Origin: RGIG3009 sp045541495
GTDB lineage: Bacteria > Bacillota > Clostridia > Oscillospirales > Acutalibacteraceae
Direction of reading: 5' to 3'
Length of the DNA stretch: 54,257 bases
Assembly (NCBI GenBank): GCA_045541495.1
Contig: JAZQJE010000036.1
Location: 1-54,257, forward strand
How positions within the stretch are numbered: the stretch's first letter is position 1; each line of letters starts with the position of its first letter. The position numbers and the translations under genes are program-made. Shown here one piece after another: positions 14,713 through 23,158 of the stretch. Below the pieces are notes generated by a model. The model saw nothing but the letters and a program-made list of their open reading frames with translations, was not told the DNA's origin and ran no database searches.

Positions 14713-16071
14713 ATGCTGAATGCACACGATATACTGGAAACCATCACCATGATCCAAGAAGAAAATTTGGATGTCCGCACCATCACCATGGGCATCTCCC
14801 TGCTGGATTGTTGTGATAACGACATCGATCGGGTGTGTGAACGGATCTATCAAAAGATCACCACCCGTGCCCGCGATCTGGTAGCGGTAGGCGAACAGAT
14901 CGAAAAGGAATACGGTATTCCCATCATCAATAAACGCATTTCCGTCACCCCCATTGCCATGATCTTGGCGGCGTGCGAAAAAAAAGAGCCCGTCAAGATC
15001 GCCCTCACCTTGGAAAAAGCGGCACTGGCTTGCGGTGTCAACTTCATCGGCGGCTATTCAGCGCTGGTGCAAAAAGGCTTTGCCGCGGGGGATCGGGAAC
15101 TGATCGAAAGTATCCCCGAAGCACTGGCTTGTACCGATCATGTGTGCGCTTCCGTCAACATCGGTTCCACCAAAGCGGGCATTAATATGGACGCGGTGGC
15201 ACTGATGGGTCAAGTGGTAAAAAAAGCCGCCGAATTGACCGCCGACCGCGATTGTATCGGTCCGGCAAAATTGGTGGTGTTCTGTAACGCCCCCGAAGAC
15301 AACCCCTTTATGGCAGGCGCTTTCCACGGTCCCGGCGAGCCCGATTGTGTTATCAACGTGGGCGTTTCCGGCCCCGGTGTGGTGCGCGCCGCTCTTGCCA
15401 AAGCGGGAGATTGCGACCTCACCGCTGTGGCCGATTTGATCAAACGCACCGCTTTTAAGATCACCCGTATGGGTCAGTTGGTAGCGAAAGAAGCTTCCCG
15501 CCGCTTGGGCGTGCCTTTCGGTATTGTCGACCTGTCTCTGGCCCCCACTCCCGCTGTAGGTGATTCGGTTGCTTATATTTTGGAAGAGATGGGATTGGAA
15601 TGTTGCGGTGCTCACGGCACCACCGCCGCCTTGGCATTGTTAAACGACGCCGTCAAAAAAGGTGGTGTCATGGCCTCTTCTCACGTTGGCGGCCTGTCGG
15701 GCGCCTTTATCCCCGTCACCGAAGACGCCGGCATGATCGCTGCCGCCCGTTGCGGTTGCTTGCGTATTGAGAAGTTGGAAGCTATGACCGCCGTTTGTTC
15801 GGTAGGCTTAGACATGATCAATATTCCCGGCGATACTTCGCCCGAGATCATTTCCGCCATCATTGCCGACGAAGCCGCCATCGGCCTCATCAACGCCAAA
15901 TCCACCGCCGTGCGTGTCATCCCCGCCATCGGCAAACAAGTGGGTGAAGAACTGTCTTTCGGCGGTCTGTTGGGCGGCGGCCCTGTCATGCCCGTCAACA
16001 CCGCCTCCCCCGCCCGCCTCATTCACCGCGGCGGCCGTATCCCCGCCCCCCTGCAAAGCTTGAAAAATTAA
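14713..16071 (+). CDS. UPF0210 (DUF711, PFL-fold) family protein
   Basis: 452 residues, full length for the family. Recognised by LNAHDILETITMIQEENLDVRT-type N-terminus (ITMGISLLDC), INKRISVTPIAMI, SVNIGSTKAGINMDAV, and GLLGGGPVMPVN near the end. The fold is related to pyruvate formate-lyase-like barrels, but the family lacks the glycyl-radical domain and its function is unsettled. An SD GGAG precedes the ATG and it is co-transcribed with the ACT protein. A perfect terminator follows. Confidence 0.93.
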   Translation: MLNAHDILETITMIQEENLDVRTITMGISLLDCCDNDIDRVCERIYQKITTRARDLVAVGEQIEKEYGIPIINKRISVTPIAMILAACEKKEPVKIALTLEKAALACGVNFIGGYSALVQKGFAAGDRELIESIPEALACTDHVCASVNIGSTKAGINMDAVALMGQVVKKAAELTADRDCIGPAKLVVFCNAPEDNPFMAGAFHGPGEPDCVINVGVSGPGVVRAALAKAGDCDLTAVADLIKRTAFKITRMGQLVAKEASRRLGVPFGIVDLSLAPTPAVGDSVAYILEEMGLECCGAHGTTAALALLNDAVKKGGVMASSHVGGLSGAFIPVTEDAGMIAAARCGCLRIEKLEAMTAVCSVGLDMINIPGDTSPEIISAIIADEAAIGLINAKSTAVRVIPAIGKQVGEELSFGGLLGGGPVMPVNTASPARLIHRGGRIPAPLQSLKN

Positions 16072-16079
16072 ATGGTAAT

Positions 16080-16113
16080 AAAAAAGCAGTCGCCCATGGG
16101 CGACTGCTTTTTT
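16080..16113. terminator. bidirectional terminator
   Basis: A 22-nt perfect palindrome (GCAGTCGCCCA/TGGGCGACTGC) is flanked by six A and six T. It serves both the UPF0210 gene and the convergent amidohydrolase gene, whose stop codon starts in the T run. Confidence 0.95.
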
Positions 16114-16918
16114 ATGCTGTAATACCATAAAGTTTACATGCGTTATCGTGAAAAATCAACTGAAGTTCTTGTTCGGTAAGTCTAAGCTGCAACAGATCGG
16201 GGATTTCTTTGCTGGGCAAGAACATGGGAAAATCCGACCCAAACAACACCCGCTCCGCACCGTAATGACGGATGATGGACGACACCTTTTCGTGAGGTAA
16301 AAAGGGCATACAGGAAGAGCAATCCACATAGAAGTTCGGCAAATGGGAAAGCCTGTCCACCGCTTCGTCCCACACCGACCAGCCACCCAGATGAGCGCCG
16401 ATCACCGTCAGATCGGTGTATATCTGCAATATGGGCAACATCCGATTGGGGTTGGAATAGTCGTAGCGGTTATCCCCTGTGTGCATAAGAATAGGTAACC
16501 GTTCCCGCTCACACAACTCATAAATTTTGAGACACCGATAATCGTCGATCTTAAACCGTTGGATATCGGGATGCAGTTTGACACCTTTGAGTCCCAAGTC
16601 CCGCAAATGCCGCAGATCGGCGGCAACGTCCTCGCTGTCGGGGTGAAGAGTGCCGAGACCCGTGAGCATGGTCGGATTTTGCGCCACTTCTCGCGCAATA
16701 AACTCATTGATACTGCGCACCTGATGGGGCGTGGTTGCTACCGATTGTACTACAAAATGACGAATCCCCACAGAAGAGCCGTCTTGAATGAGACCGTTCA
16801 AAGTGCCGTCACCCGCCCCTTGAAAGGCATAAAAACGGCTGGTTCCTTCCACCGCCCGCGCGGCGATCTTGTCGGGATAGATATGGCAATGAGAATCAAT
16901 GATGGGATAGGTTTCCAT
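16112..16918 (-). CDS. amidohydrolase-superfamily protein (amidohydrolase_2, ACMSD-like)
   Basis: 268-residue metal-dependent TIM barrel. Seen: the metal motif DSHCHIY (H10, H12), KGVKLHPDIQRF, the metal histidine in LMHTGDN, IGAHLGG, and the catalytic Asp in VLFGSDFPMFLP. This subgroup contains decarboxylases (ACMSD, dihydroxybenzoate type) as well as hydrolases, so the reaction is open. It is the third gene of the T-box operon; its ATG shares one base with the stop of the fusion gene (TGATG), so translation is coupled. Confidence 0.9.
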   Translation of the reverse strand: METYPIIDSHCHIYPDKIAARAVEGTSRFYAFQGAGDGTLNGLIQDGSSVGIRHFVVQSVATTPHQVRSINEFIAREVAQNPTMLTGLGTLHPDSEDVAADLRHLRDLGLKGVKLHPDIQRFKIDDYRCLKIYELCERERLPILMHTGDNRYDYSNPNRMLPILQIYTDLTVIGAHLGGWSVWDEAVDRLSHLPNFYVDCSSCMPFLPHEKVSSIIRHYGAERVLFGSDFPMFLPSKEIPDLLQLRLTEQELQLIFHDNACKLYGITA

Positions 16919-19428
16919 CAGGACTTCACCTCAAGTCCCAACTTGACCACCGCTTCTTCTCTCATTTTGTATTTGAGGATCTTACCGGCAGCGTTCATGG
17001 GAAAACTGTCCACAAAATCGATATACCGCGGCACCTTATGCCGTGCCATGTTCGCACCGATATAGGCTTTCATTTCCTCCTCGGTCATGGTCTCGCCCTC
17101 TTTGAGGATGATACACGCCATCGCTTCTTCGCCGTATTGTTTATCCGGTACACCGATGACCTGCACATCGCTCACTTTGGGATGGGTATAGATAAATTCT
17201 TCTATCTCTTTGGGATACAGGTTTTCACCGCCGCGGATAATCATATCTTTGAGGCGACCCGTGATAAGATAGTTGCCATCGGGGGTACGGCAGGCAAGGT
17301 CACCCGTATGCAACCAACCGTTCGCATCAATGGCAGAAGCGGTGGCGTCGGGCATTTTATAGTACCCTTTCATGATATTGTAACCCCGCGCCACAAACTC
17401 ACCGTTCACACCGTCGGGACAATCTTCGCCCGTTTCGGGGTCCACTACTTTACATTCCATGTTGGCAAAGGCACTGCCCACCGTTTCGGTACGCACTTGC
17501 AGGGAATCGTAGTAACTGCTCATGGTACAACCGGGGCTGGCTTCCGTTTGACCGTATACCGATACGATCTCTTTCATGTTCATCACTTCGGTAGCCCGCT
17601 TCATCAGATCAGCGGGACAGTTAGCTCCTGCCATGATACCCGTTCGAATATGAGAAAAATCCGTCTTGTCGAAATCGGGATGCTGCATCATGGCAATAAA
17701 CATGGTAGGCACACCGTTAAAGGTGGTGATATGCTCGTTGTGCACACAAGCAAGCGCGGGTTTCGGCGAGAAATACGGCAACGGATACATGGTGGCACCA
17801 TGGGTCATCGCCGCGGTCATGGACAATACCATGCCGAAGCAATGGAACATGGGCACTTGGATCATCATGCGATCGGCAGTGGACAGATCCATGTGATCGC
17901 CGATATATTTGCCGTTGTTCACCACGTTATAGTGGGTCAGCATAACGCCTTTGGGGAATCCCGTCGTGCCGGACGTGTATTGCATATTGCACACATCGTC
18001 TTTGTTGACGGCGGCGGCCATACGGCGCACTTCTTCCATGGGTGTTTGAGAGGCCCGCTCTACGGCTTCGTTCCACGTCATACAACCCTTTTGTTTAAAG
18101 CCGACCGTGATCACGTTCCGCAAAAACGGCAAACGGTGAGCATGAAGGGGTTGACCCGCTTTTAAGGTTTCCAGTTCGGGGCACAGCTGTGCCACGATTT
18201 TTCCGTAATGGTTGTCTTTGGCACCTTCGGTCATAATGAGGGTGTGGGTATCCGATTGACGAAGCAGATATTCCGCTTCGTGAATCTTGTACGCCGTATT
18301 CACCGTTACCAAAACGGCACCCAATTTTACCGTTGCCCAAAAAGCAATAAACCACTGGGGCACATTGGAACACCACACCGCTACATGCGTGCCCGCCTTT
18401 ACGCCCATAGCGATCAGCGCGCGGGCAAAAGTATCCACATCGTCACGGAACTCCGAATAGGTGCGGGTGTAGTCCAGCGTCGTATATTTAAAGGCATATT
18501 GGTCGGGAAATTCTTCTACCATGCGATCCAACACTTGGGAGAAGGTGGCATCGATCAGCAGATCTTTTTTCCACACAAATTTGCCCGTGTGAGCACGGTT
18601 GTAATACAACACCTTTTCGTTACGAGAGGTATCGCCGAACTGTTTCATAAAGTTGACGAACTGGGAGAAAATGATCTCCATATCGTCCAGCTCTTCGCAC
18701 CACGCGGGATTCCACACCAAAGAAATAAAGCCACCATAGTTTACCGATCGCAAGGCCAGCATCATATCCGCGATGGGCATTTTTCCCTCGCCCGCCAAAC
18801 AATATTCCATCTCGCCGTCCGTCATACGGGCATCGGTAAAATGAACATGACGAACATAGGCACCCAGATTTTTAATGACCTCTTTCGGCTCTTCTCCGCC
18901 GCCGAAATAGGCAGCGGACATATTCCACAGCGCCGCCACATGATCGCTGGCAAACCGATCCAGCACATCCCGTAAGGTAGCGGTATTTACAAACAAACCG
19001 GCGGTTTCCAATAACAAGGTGATGCCTTTTTCTTCTGTAAGGGGCAACAACCGAGACAGGAGTGCCACGGTATTTTCCACCGCCGTCTCCGCGTCGTCAC
19101 TGGTTTCTGCCCGCAAACGAATGGCGGGAATGTGCAAATTATCCGCGATCTCGATACACCGTTCGATCTCGACAGCGGTCTCCTCGGCACAAGCGTCATT
19201 CGCCACATCACCGATGGCATCGATACAGGGAATCTGCAGTCCTTTTTCATATAAACGGCGTCTGGTCACGGTCGCCGCATAATCGTGGAATGCGCCATCC
19301 TTATCGGTGAACAACCGATTATGAATGTTATGCAGTTCCACACCCTCAAAACGGAGATCATTTGCGATTTCGCAAAACTCTTCAAAGGTATTGTTGTGCC
19401 AACCTTTGGTCGAAAATGAATACTTCAC
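16918..19428 (-). CDS. fusion of sugar-isomerase/epimerase-type TIM barrel with acyl-CoA synthetase
   Basis: 836 residues in one frame. Residues 1 to about 270 look like an AP-endonuclease-2/xylose-isomerase-type barrel (YSFSTKGWHNNTFEEFCEIA, FEGVELHNIHN, LLLETAGL, VRHVHFTDAR, GEGKMPIADMM). From about 285 to the end it is an AMP-forming ligase: P-loop YTSGTTGFPKG (about 483-493), YGQTEASPG, GWLHTGDL, RLKDMIIRGGENLYPKEIE and the C-terminal lysine in AAGKILKYK. The start is GTG at 19428, two bases after the LeuA-like stop, with GGTG nearby. No stop or internal SD marks a border, so I take it as a real bifunctional enzyme. Substrates are unknown; the ligase should make an acyl-CoA through an acyl-AMP. 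Confidence 0.9.
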   Translation of the reverse strand: MKYSFSTKGWHNNTFEEFCEIANDLRFEGVELHNIHNRLFTDKDGAFHDYAATVTRRRLYEKGLQIPCIDAIGDVANDACAEETAVEIERCIEIADNLHIPAIRLRAETSDDAETAVENTVALLSRLLPLTEEKGITLLLETAGLFVNTATLRDVLDRFASDHVAALWNMSAAYFGGGEEPKEVIKNLGAYVRHVHFTDARMTDGEMEYCLAGEGKMPIADMMLALRSVNYGGFISLVWNPAWCEELDDMEIIFSQFVNFMKQFGDTSRNEKVLYYNRAHTGKFVWKKDLLIDATFSQVLDRMVEEFPDQYAFKYTTLDYTRTYSEFRDDVDTFARALIAMGVKAGTHVAVWCSNVPQWFIAFWATVKLGAVLVTVNTAYKIHEAEYLLRQSDTHTLIMTEGAKDNHYGKIVAQLCPELETLKAGQPLHAHRLPFLRNVITVGFKQKGCMTWNEAVERASQTPMEEVRRMAAAVNKDDVCNMQYTSGTTGFPKGVMLTHYNVVNNGKYIGDHMDLSTADRMMIQVPMFHCFGMVLSMTAAMTHGATMYPLPYFSPKPALACVHNEHITTFNGVPTMFIAMMQHPDFDKTDFSHIRTGIMAGANCPADLMKRATEVMNMKEIVSVYGQTEASPGCTMSSYYDSLQVRTETVGSAFANMECKVVDPETGEDCPDGVNGEFVARGYNIMKGYYKMPDATASAIDANGWLHTGDLACRTPDGNYLITGRLKDMIIRGGENLYPKEIEEFIYTHPKVSDVQVIGVPDKQYGEEAMACIILKEGETMTEEEMKAYIGANMARHKVPRYIDFVDSFPMNAAGKILKYKMREEAVVKLGLEVKS

Positions 19429-19431
19429 CGA

Positions 19432-20811
19432 TTACGCCTCCTCATAGACGATTTTGTTCACCGCGTTCAAATACGCACGGATACTGGCGCCGATAATATC
19501 GGTGGAAATACCGTTACCCGCATACAGTTTTCCGTCTGCACGCAGCTTAACAAGAGCCGCACCCATGGCCTCTTTGCCTTCGGTCACCGATTGGATCTGA
19601 AAATCGTCCAATTCATAGTGATGACCGATGATCTGATCGATGGCGAGGAATGCCGCGTCAATAGGACCGTCACCAATACAGACACCTTGCATCGGTTGAC
19701 CGTCTTTCTCCAATGTCAACTGGGCGCTGGCGGCCATAATGTTGCCGTTGTTGATCACATAACTGACCAATTTATACGTCGCGGGAACTTGCAACGCCGC
19801 ACTGGCGATAATGGCTTCCAATTCTTTGGCACCCACGGCTTTTTTGGCGGCTACGCGGAGAAATTCCTCGTATACTTTGGCCTGATCTTCTTCCGAAAGA
19901 TCATAGCCCAGTTGGCAAGCCGCCGCGTTCACATCCGCTTGGCTGTCTTGCACGTTCAAATGGATGCCGCTTTGATCGGCAACCGATACCGTCACCGCGC
20001 TGCGGGCATTTTTGGCATTGTCGGTGATCCAGCGGATCTGTTTGATCGTACGGTGCATTTCGGTTTGACGAATGGCCGTGGTAAACCCGTAGTGGTTACC
20101 GCAGTTTTTCACCACATCGGCAAACGTATCCAGCGGAACCGTGTCACCGCCCACGGCGGTCTTGATACCGCTGACAGCGCCTCGTATTGCCAAGATTGCC
20201 TGCGCACAGGCCAACCCGTTTTTGTTGTCGCATCGGACACTGACGGGGACAGATACCGCTTCGGCAATACGGTTGGCAAACGCGGCGAAATCATCGGGCA
20301 ACATTTCGGCGGCGCTGTCGCACACCGCAATCCCCGTAGCCCCCGCTTTCACGGCCGCTTCCATAGCAGCTGTGAGGAATTCCTCATCGGCACGAGTAGC
20401 ATCTACGGCGCAAAATTCCACATCGGCACACCGTTCTTTGGCAGCGGTCACCGTAGCAGTAATCCATTCCAACATTTTATCGGGTTTTTTATGACAGGTA
20501 TATTCCATTCCCACCGGTGATACAGGCAATTCAATGCGGATCCGTCCGTGAGCAGCAGCGGAAAGGGCCGCGGCGGCATCGATAATACTGTCCATGGTGG
20601 TGCCCGCCGCTACCGAGATCACCCCGTTTTTCATAAAAGGAGATACGGTGCGTACCAATAAAATATCACTGCGGGGATTGTCGATTTGGGGCAGTTCGAT
20701 CACGTCCACATTCAATCGCTCCAGTTGACGGGCAATCTCAATCTTCTCTTTGAACGTGAACGTGCTGCCCTCCCGACAAAGAGTCGTGTCCATAACGGTA
20801 ATGGTTTTCAT
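19432..20811 (-). CDS. LeuA-like (alpha-isopropylmalate synthase family) protein with altered metal site
   Basis: 459 residues from the ATG at 20811 (AAAGGA upstream); the longer frame starts in the T-box terminator. The catalytic barrel is recognisable: MDTTLCREG (8-15) for the usual DTTLRDGE with one extra Cys, EIARQLERLNVDVIE, and VDATRADEEF. But the metal-binding HxHND is replaced by R193-C-D195-N-K, and the GERxGN segment by GGDTVP. The C-terminal regulatory domain is well kept (GDGPIDAAFLAID, VTEGKEAMG, GISTDIIGASIRAYLNAVN). So I expect leucine-type regulation but not ordinary isopropylmalate synthesis. It leads the operon behind the T-box. Confidence 0.88.
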   Translation of the reverse strand: MKTITVMDTTLCREGSTFTFKEKIEIARQLERLNVDVIELPQIDNPRSDILLVRTVSPFMKNGVISVAAGTTMDSIIDAAAALSAAAHGRIRIELPVSPVGMEYTCHKKPDKMLEWITATVTAAKERCADVEFCAVDATRADEEFLTAAMEAAVKAGATGIAVCDSAAEMLPDDFAAFANRIAEAVSVPVSVRCDNKNGLACAQAILAIRGAVSGIKTAVGGDTVPLDTFADVVKNCGNHYGFTTAIRQTEMHRTIKQIRWITDNAKNARSAVTVSVADQSGIHLNVQDSQADVNAAACQLGYDLSEEDQAKVYEEFLRVAAKKAVGAKELEAIIASAALQVPATYKLVSYVINNGNIMAASAQLTLEKDGQPMQGVCIGDGPIDAAFLAIDQIIGHHYELDDFQIQSVTEGKEAMGAALVKLRADGKLYAGNGISTDIIGASIRAYLNAVNKIVYEEA

Positions 20812-20845
20812 AAAGGTCCATCCTTTCTTCTGCAACCTCGGTATC

Positions 20846-21132
20846 AAAAACAAAACGCCCCTGAGGCTGCACTTCTACTGCCTCAGGGACGAAATCATTC
20901 CGCGGTACCACCCTGATTACCGCCCATAATACAGGCGGTCTCTCTTTCTGAGTTCTAACAAACTCGCTGCCATGATAACGGAGCATGCCGTAACCACCTA
21001 CTGTTTCTGTTCAGCGGCTCTGCTCGGGAATGAGACGTTTTTCATCGTTCCTACCGTCTCACACCGACCGACGGTTCTCTGAAAAGAAGGGGATGAAATA
21101 CTAGTTCCTTCAACGCATTTACTATGAATTTG
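20846..21132 (-). promoter_or_regulatory. T-box leader, probable tRNA-Leu (specifier CTC)
   Basis: The leader carries the canonical T-box AGGGTGGTACCGCGG at 20914-20900. A strong terminator follows (GTCCCTGAGGC / GCCTCAGGGGC, then a T-rich run, 20890-20846), and a stem III-like hairpin (ACCGCC/GGCGGT) lies at about 20939-20919. In stem I, GGAA..TTCC and TTTCATC..GATGAAA enclose an internal loop with AGTA on the 5' side and AACGTCTCA on the 3' side, placing the specifier CTC at 21034-21032 followed by A. Uncharged tRNA-Leu(GAG) would bind and favour read-through into the LeuA-like gene. The T-box itself is certain; the specifier is a hand-folded assignment. Confidence 0.93.
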
Positions 21133-21138
21133 TGATGT

Positions 21139-21167
21139 ATTATAGCATTCTCTTTCCCCGTTGTCAA
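21139..21167 (-). promoter_or_regulatory. consensus sigma-A promoter of the T-box operon
   Basis: On the minus strand TTGACA (21167-21162) and TATAAT (21144-21139) with a 17-base spacer are perfect. Strong constitutive initiation with control by the downstream T-box is the usual arrangement. Confidence 0.93.
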
Positions 21168-21200
21168 GAGGTTTTTCTCTAAAAATGGTATTGTCCTTGC

Positions 21201-21230
21201 TTGACAAAAACCGCTGAAAACCGTTATACT
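21201..21230 (+). promoter_or_regulatory. sigma-A promoter of the DUF975 gene
   Basis: TTGACA at 21201-21206, 18-base spacer, TATACT at 21225-21230, 31 bases before the ATG. It is divergent from the T-box promoter. Confidence 0.85.
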
Positions 21231-21261
21231 GTAAGCAACCAAATATGAGAGGGGTTTTCGT

Positions 21262-21888
21262 ATGACAAGACAAGAAATCAAAGCAAAAGCAAAAGCGCAA
21301 ATGGGCAACAACATCTTCGGCAGCGGTTGGTTGTTGGCGTTGGTCGTTTGCCTCATCCCCACATTGGCAGGTGCCTTAAACGGCATTCCCGGCATCGGCA
21401 GTGTCGTGGTACTGGTCATCAGCGGCCCGTTGGCCTATGGTGTCTCCCACTGTTTCCTGAAACAGACTCGCGACGGACAGCCCATGGACATCGGTGATGT
21501 GTTTAAAGGCTTTACGGTGGATTTCACCGGTACCTTCTTGATCGGTCTGATGACCTCCATCTTCACCGCGTTGTGGTCGCTGTTGTTTGTCATCCCCGGT
21601 ATTGTCAAAGGCTATTCCTATGCCATGGCAAACTTCATTAAAGTGGACCATCCCGAATACGATTGGAAACAGTGCATCACCGCCAGCCGCCAACTGATGG
21701 ACGGCCATAAAATGGATCTGTTCGTTCAAGATCTCAGCTTTATCGGTTGGTTGATGGTAGGTTCTTTGTGCTTCGGTATCGGCACCTTGTGGGTCACCCC
21801 CTACATGCAAGCTGCCAGATCGCAATTCTACCAGTCGTTGGTTCCCGCTATTCCTGTTGCGCCCGCATCCGAAACCGCTGAAGTATAA
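21262..21888 (+). CDS. DUF975 family integral membrane protein
   Basis: 208 residues, about five membrane helices, beginning with the family-typical basic MTRQEIKAKAKAQM and GSGWLLALVV. Further marks are SGPLAYGVSHCFLKQTRDG, DVFKGF, FVIPGIVKGYSYAMANFI and ITASRQLMDGHKMDLFVQDLS. Function of the family is unknown. A monocistronic gene with its own promoter and terminator. Confidence 0.9.
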   Translation: MTRQEIKAKAKAQMGNNIFGSGWLLALVVCLIPTLAGALNGIPGIGSVVVLVISGPLAYGVSHCFLKQTRDGQPMDIGDVFKGFTVDFTGTFLIGLMTSIFTALWSLLFVIPGIVKGYSYAMANFIKVDHPEYDWKQCITASRQLMDGHKMDLFVQDLSFIGWLMVGSLCFGIGTLWVTPYMQAARSQFYQSLVPAIPVAPASETAEV

Positions 21889-21893
21889 GAAAA

Positions 21894-21937
21894 AAAAAAC
21901 GCATCACGCTATGGCACTATAGCGTGATGCGTTTTTT
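21894..21937. terminator. bidirectional terminator
   Basis: ACGCATCACGCTAT and ATAGCGTGATGCGT form a perfect stem between an A run and a T run, serving the convergent DUF975 and AI-2E-family genes. The stop codon of the latter begins at its edge. Confidence 0.93.
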
Positions 21938-23085
21938 TATTCTTCATCGGGTAATGTCCACGTATGTGTCTTTTCTTTTTTGCGGGATGCAATATAGTCG
22001 GTCAGCAATAACTGGACCACTGCCATAACGGGGGCTCCCAATAAGATTCCCCAAAAACCGAGCAGTCCGCCGCAGACCGTGATACCCAACAACACATAAA
22101 TTGCTTTGAGGCCTACGGTCTCACCCACGATACGGGGTTGGATGATGTTGGCATCGATCTGTTGCATCACCAGAATATAGGCCGCCACAAACAAGGCTCC
22201 GTAGAAGTTGCCCGACAGCAACGCAATAAGCACACAGATTACACCGCCGATAAGGGCACCGAAATACGGGACCATGTTCATAAGGCCCAACATGATACCC
22301 AGTGCCGGCGCATTGGGCAACCGTGCTAACAGGAAACCGATAGTCGCCAATACGCCCACCACCAGCGCATCCAATAACTGGCTGTACACATAGCCATAAA
22401 AGATCTTGGCGATCTTATGCAGATAATCGGAAATGACGACAATAGTCTTATTCTTTAAGAAAAGGCCGCTGACCGCACGCACTGCGTGGAACAAGTATTC
22501 CCGTCCCAACAACATATAGATGGACACCACAAACGCCATCAGCACATCCACCAAAGATGAGGTGAAACTGACCAAGCTTTGAATGTATGTCAAAATGCGA
22601 TCCACCGTCAACTGAGATTGTACAAAAGTATACAGATCTTTGATCTTGCTTTCAATATCAAAACTTTCCAATAACGAACCGGGGGCGCTGTGTTCCTGAA
22701 TAAAGCCCATCACATTGTTGTAATAGGTGGGGATCTCGCCCACAAAATCGATGAGTGCGCGCACCAACGCGGGAATGGCCAAATAAATAACCAACGTTAA
22801 AATCCCCAGTGCCAACACATAGACGATGGCAACCGACACGGGTCGCGCTACTTTTCCCCATATTTTCGCTTTGCCTCGCAAAAATAAGTTTTCGATCTTT
22901 TTAGCCGGGAGATACAACAAAAAAGCAATCACGAATCCCACCACAAACGGCGTAAGGATGGAAAACAGCTTTTCCACCATACTGCCAATCTCACCCAAAC
23001 TGTCAAACATTTTATACACGACAATGAGAGCGAATCCCACTAAAAACAGGTATAAACTTTGGGCAAAATTCTTATTCGGTTTCAT
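21937..23085 (-). CDS. AI-2E family transporter (UPF0118 permease)
   Basis: 382 residues from the ATG at 23085, six bases after GGGGAG; a TTG two codons earlier is less likely. About eight membrane helices with the family's central amphipathic segment (residues about 150-210). Conserved pieces are FFGYVYSQLLDALVVG, NMVPYFGALIGG, QQIDANIIQPRIVGETVGLKA and LLGFWGILLGAPVMAV. Family members export diverse small molecules or act as Na+/H+ antiporters; the substrate here is unknown. Confidence 0.92.
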   Translation of the reverse strand: MKPNKNFAQSLYLFLVGFALIVVYKMFDSLGEIGSMVEKLFSILTPFVVGFVIAFLLYLPAKKIENLFLRGKAKIWGKVARPVSVAIVYVLALGILTLVIYLAIPALVRALIDFVGEIPTYYNNVMGFIQEHSAPGSLLESFDIESKIKDLYTFVQSQLTVDRILTYIQSLVSFTSSLVDVLMAFVVSIYMLLGREYLFHAVRAVSGLFLKNKTIVVISDYLHKIAKIFYGYVYSQLLDALVVGVLATIGFLLARLPNAPALGIMLGLMNMVPYFGALIGGVICVLIALLSGNFYGALFVAAYILVMQQIDANIIQPRIVGETVGLKAIYVLLGITVCGGLLGFWGILLGAPVMAVVQLLLTDYIASRKKEKTHTWTLPDEE

Positions 23086-23119
23086 GGGCAACTCCCCTTT
23101 TCCGAAAACTTCTGTCTAC

Positions 23120-23148
23120 ATCATAACAAGAATTGGCGTGAAAAACAA
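23120..23148 (-). promoter_or_regulatory. putative promoter of the AI-2E-family gene
   Basis: Minus strand TTGTTT (23148-23143), 17-base spacer, TATGAT (23125-23120), 34 bases before the ATG. It lies in the only gap after dnaJ. Confidence 0.6.
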
Positions 23149-23158
23149 GGGAAATCCG

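Noticed and set aside
17038..18165. 375-codon plus-strand open frame opposite the acyl-CoA synthetase part of the fusion gene
   Set aside because: His/Gly-rich composition typical of an antisense shadow; the minus strand carries intact ligase motifs throughout.
19432..20811. Calling this gene leuA (2-isopropylmalate synthase)
   Set aside because: The HxH metal ligands and GERxGN motif are missing and leuBCD are not nearby, so a canonical LeuA symbol would mislead.
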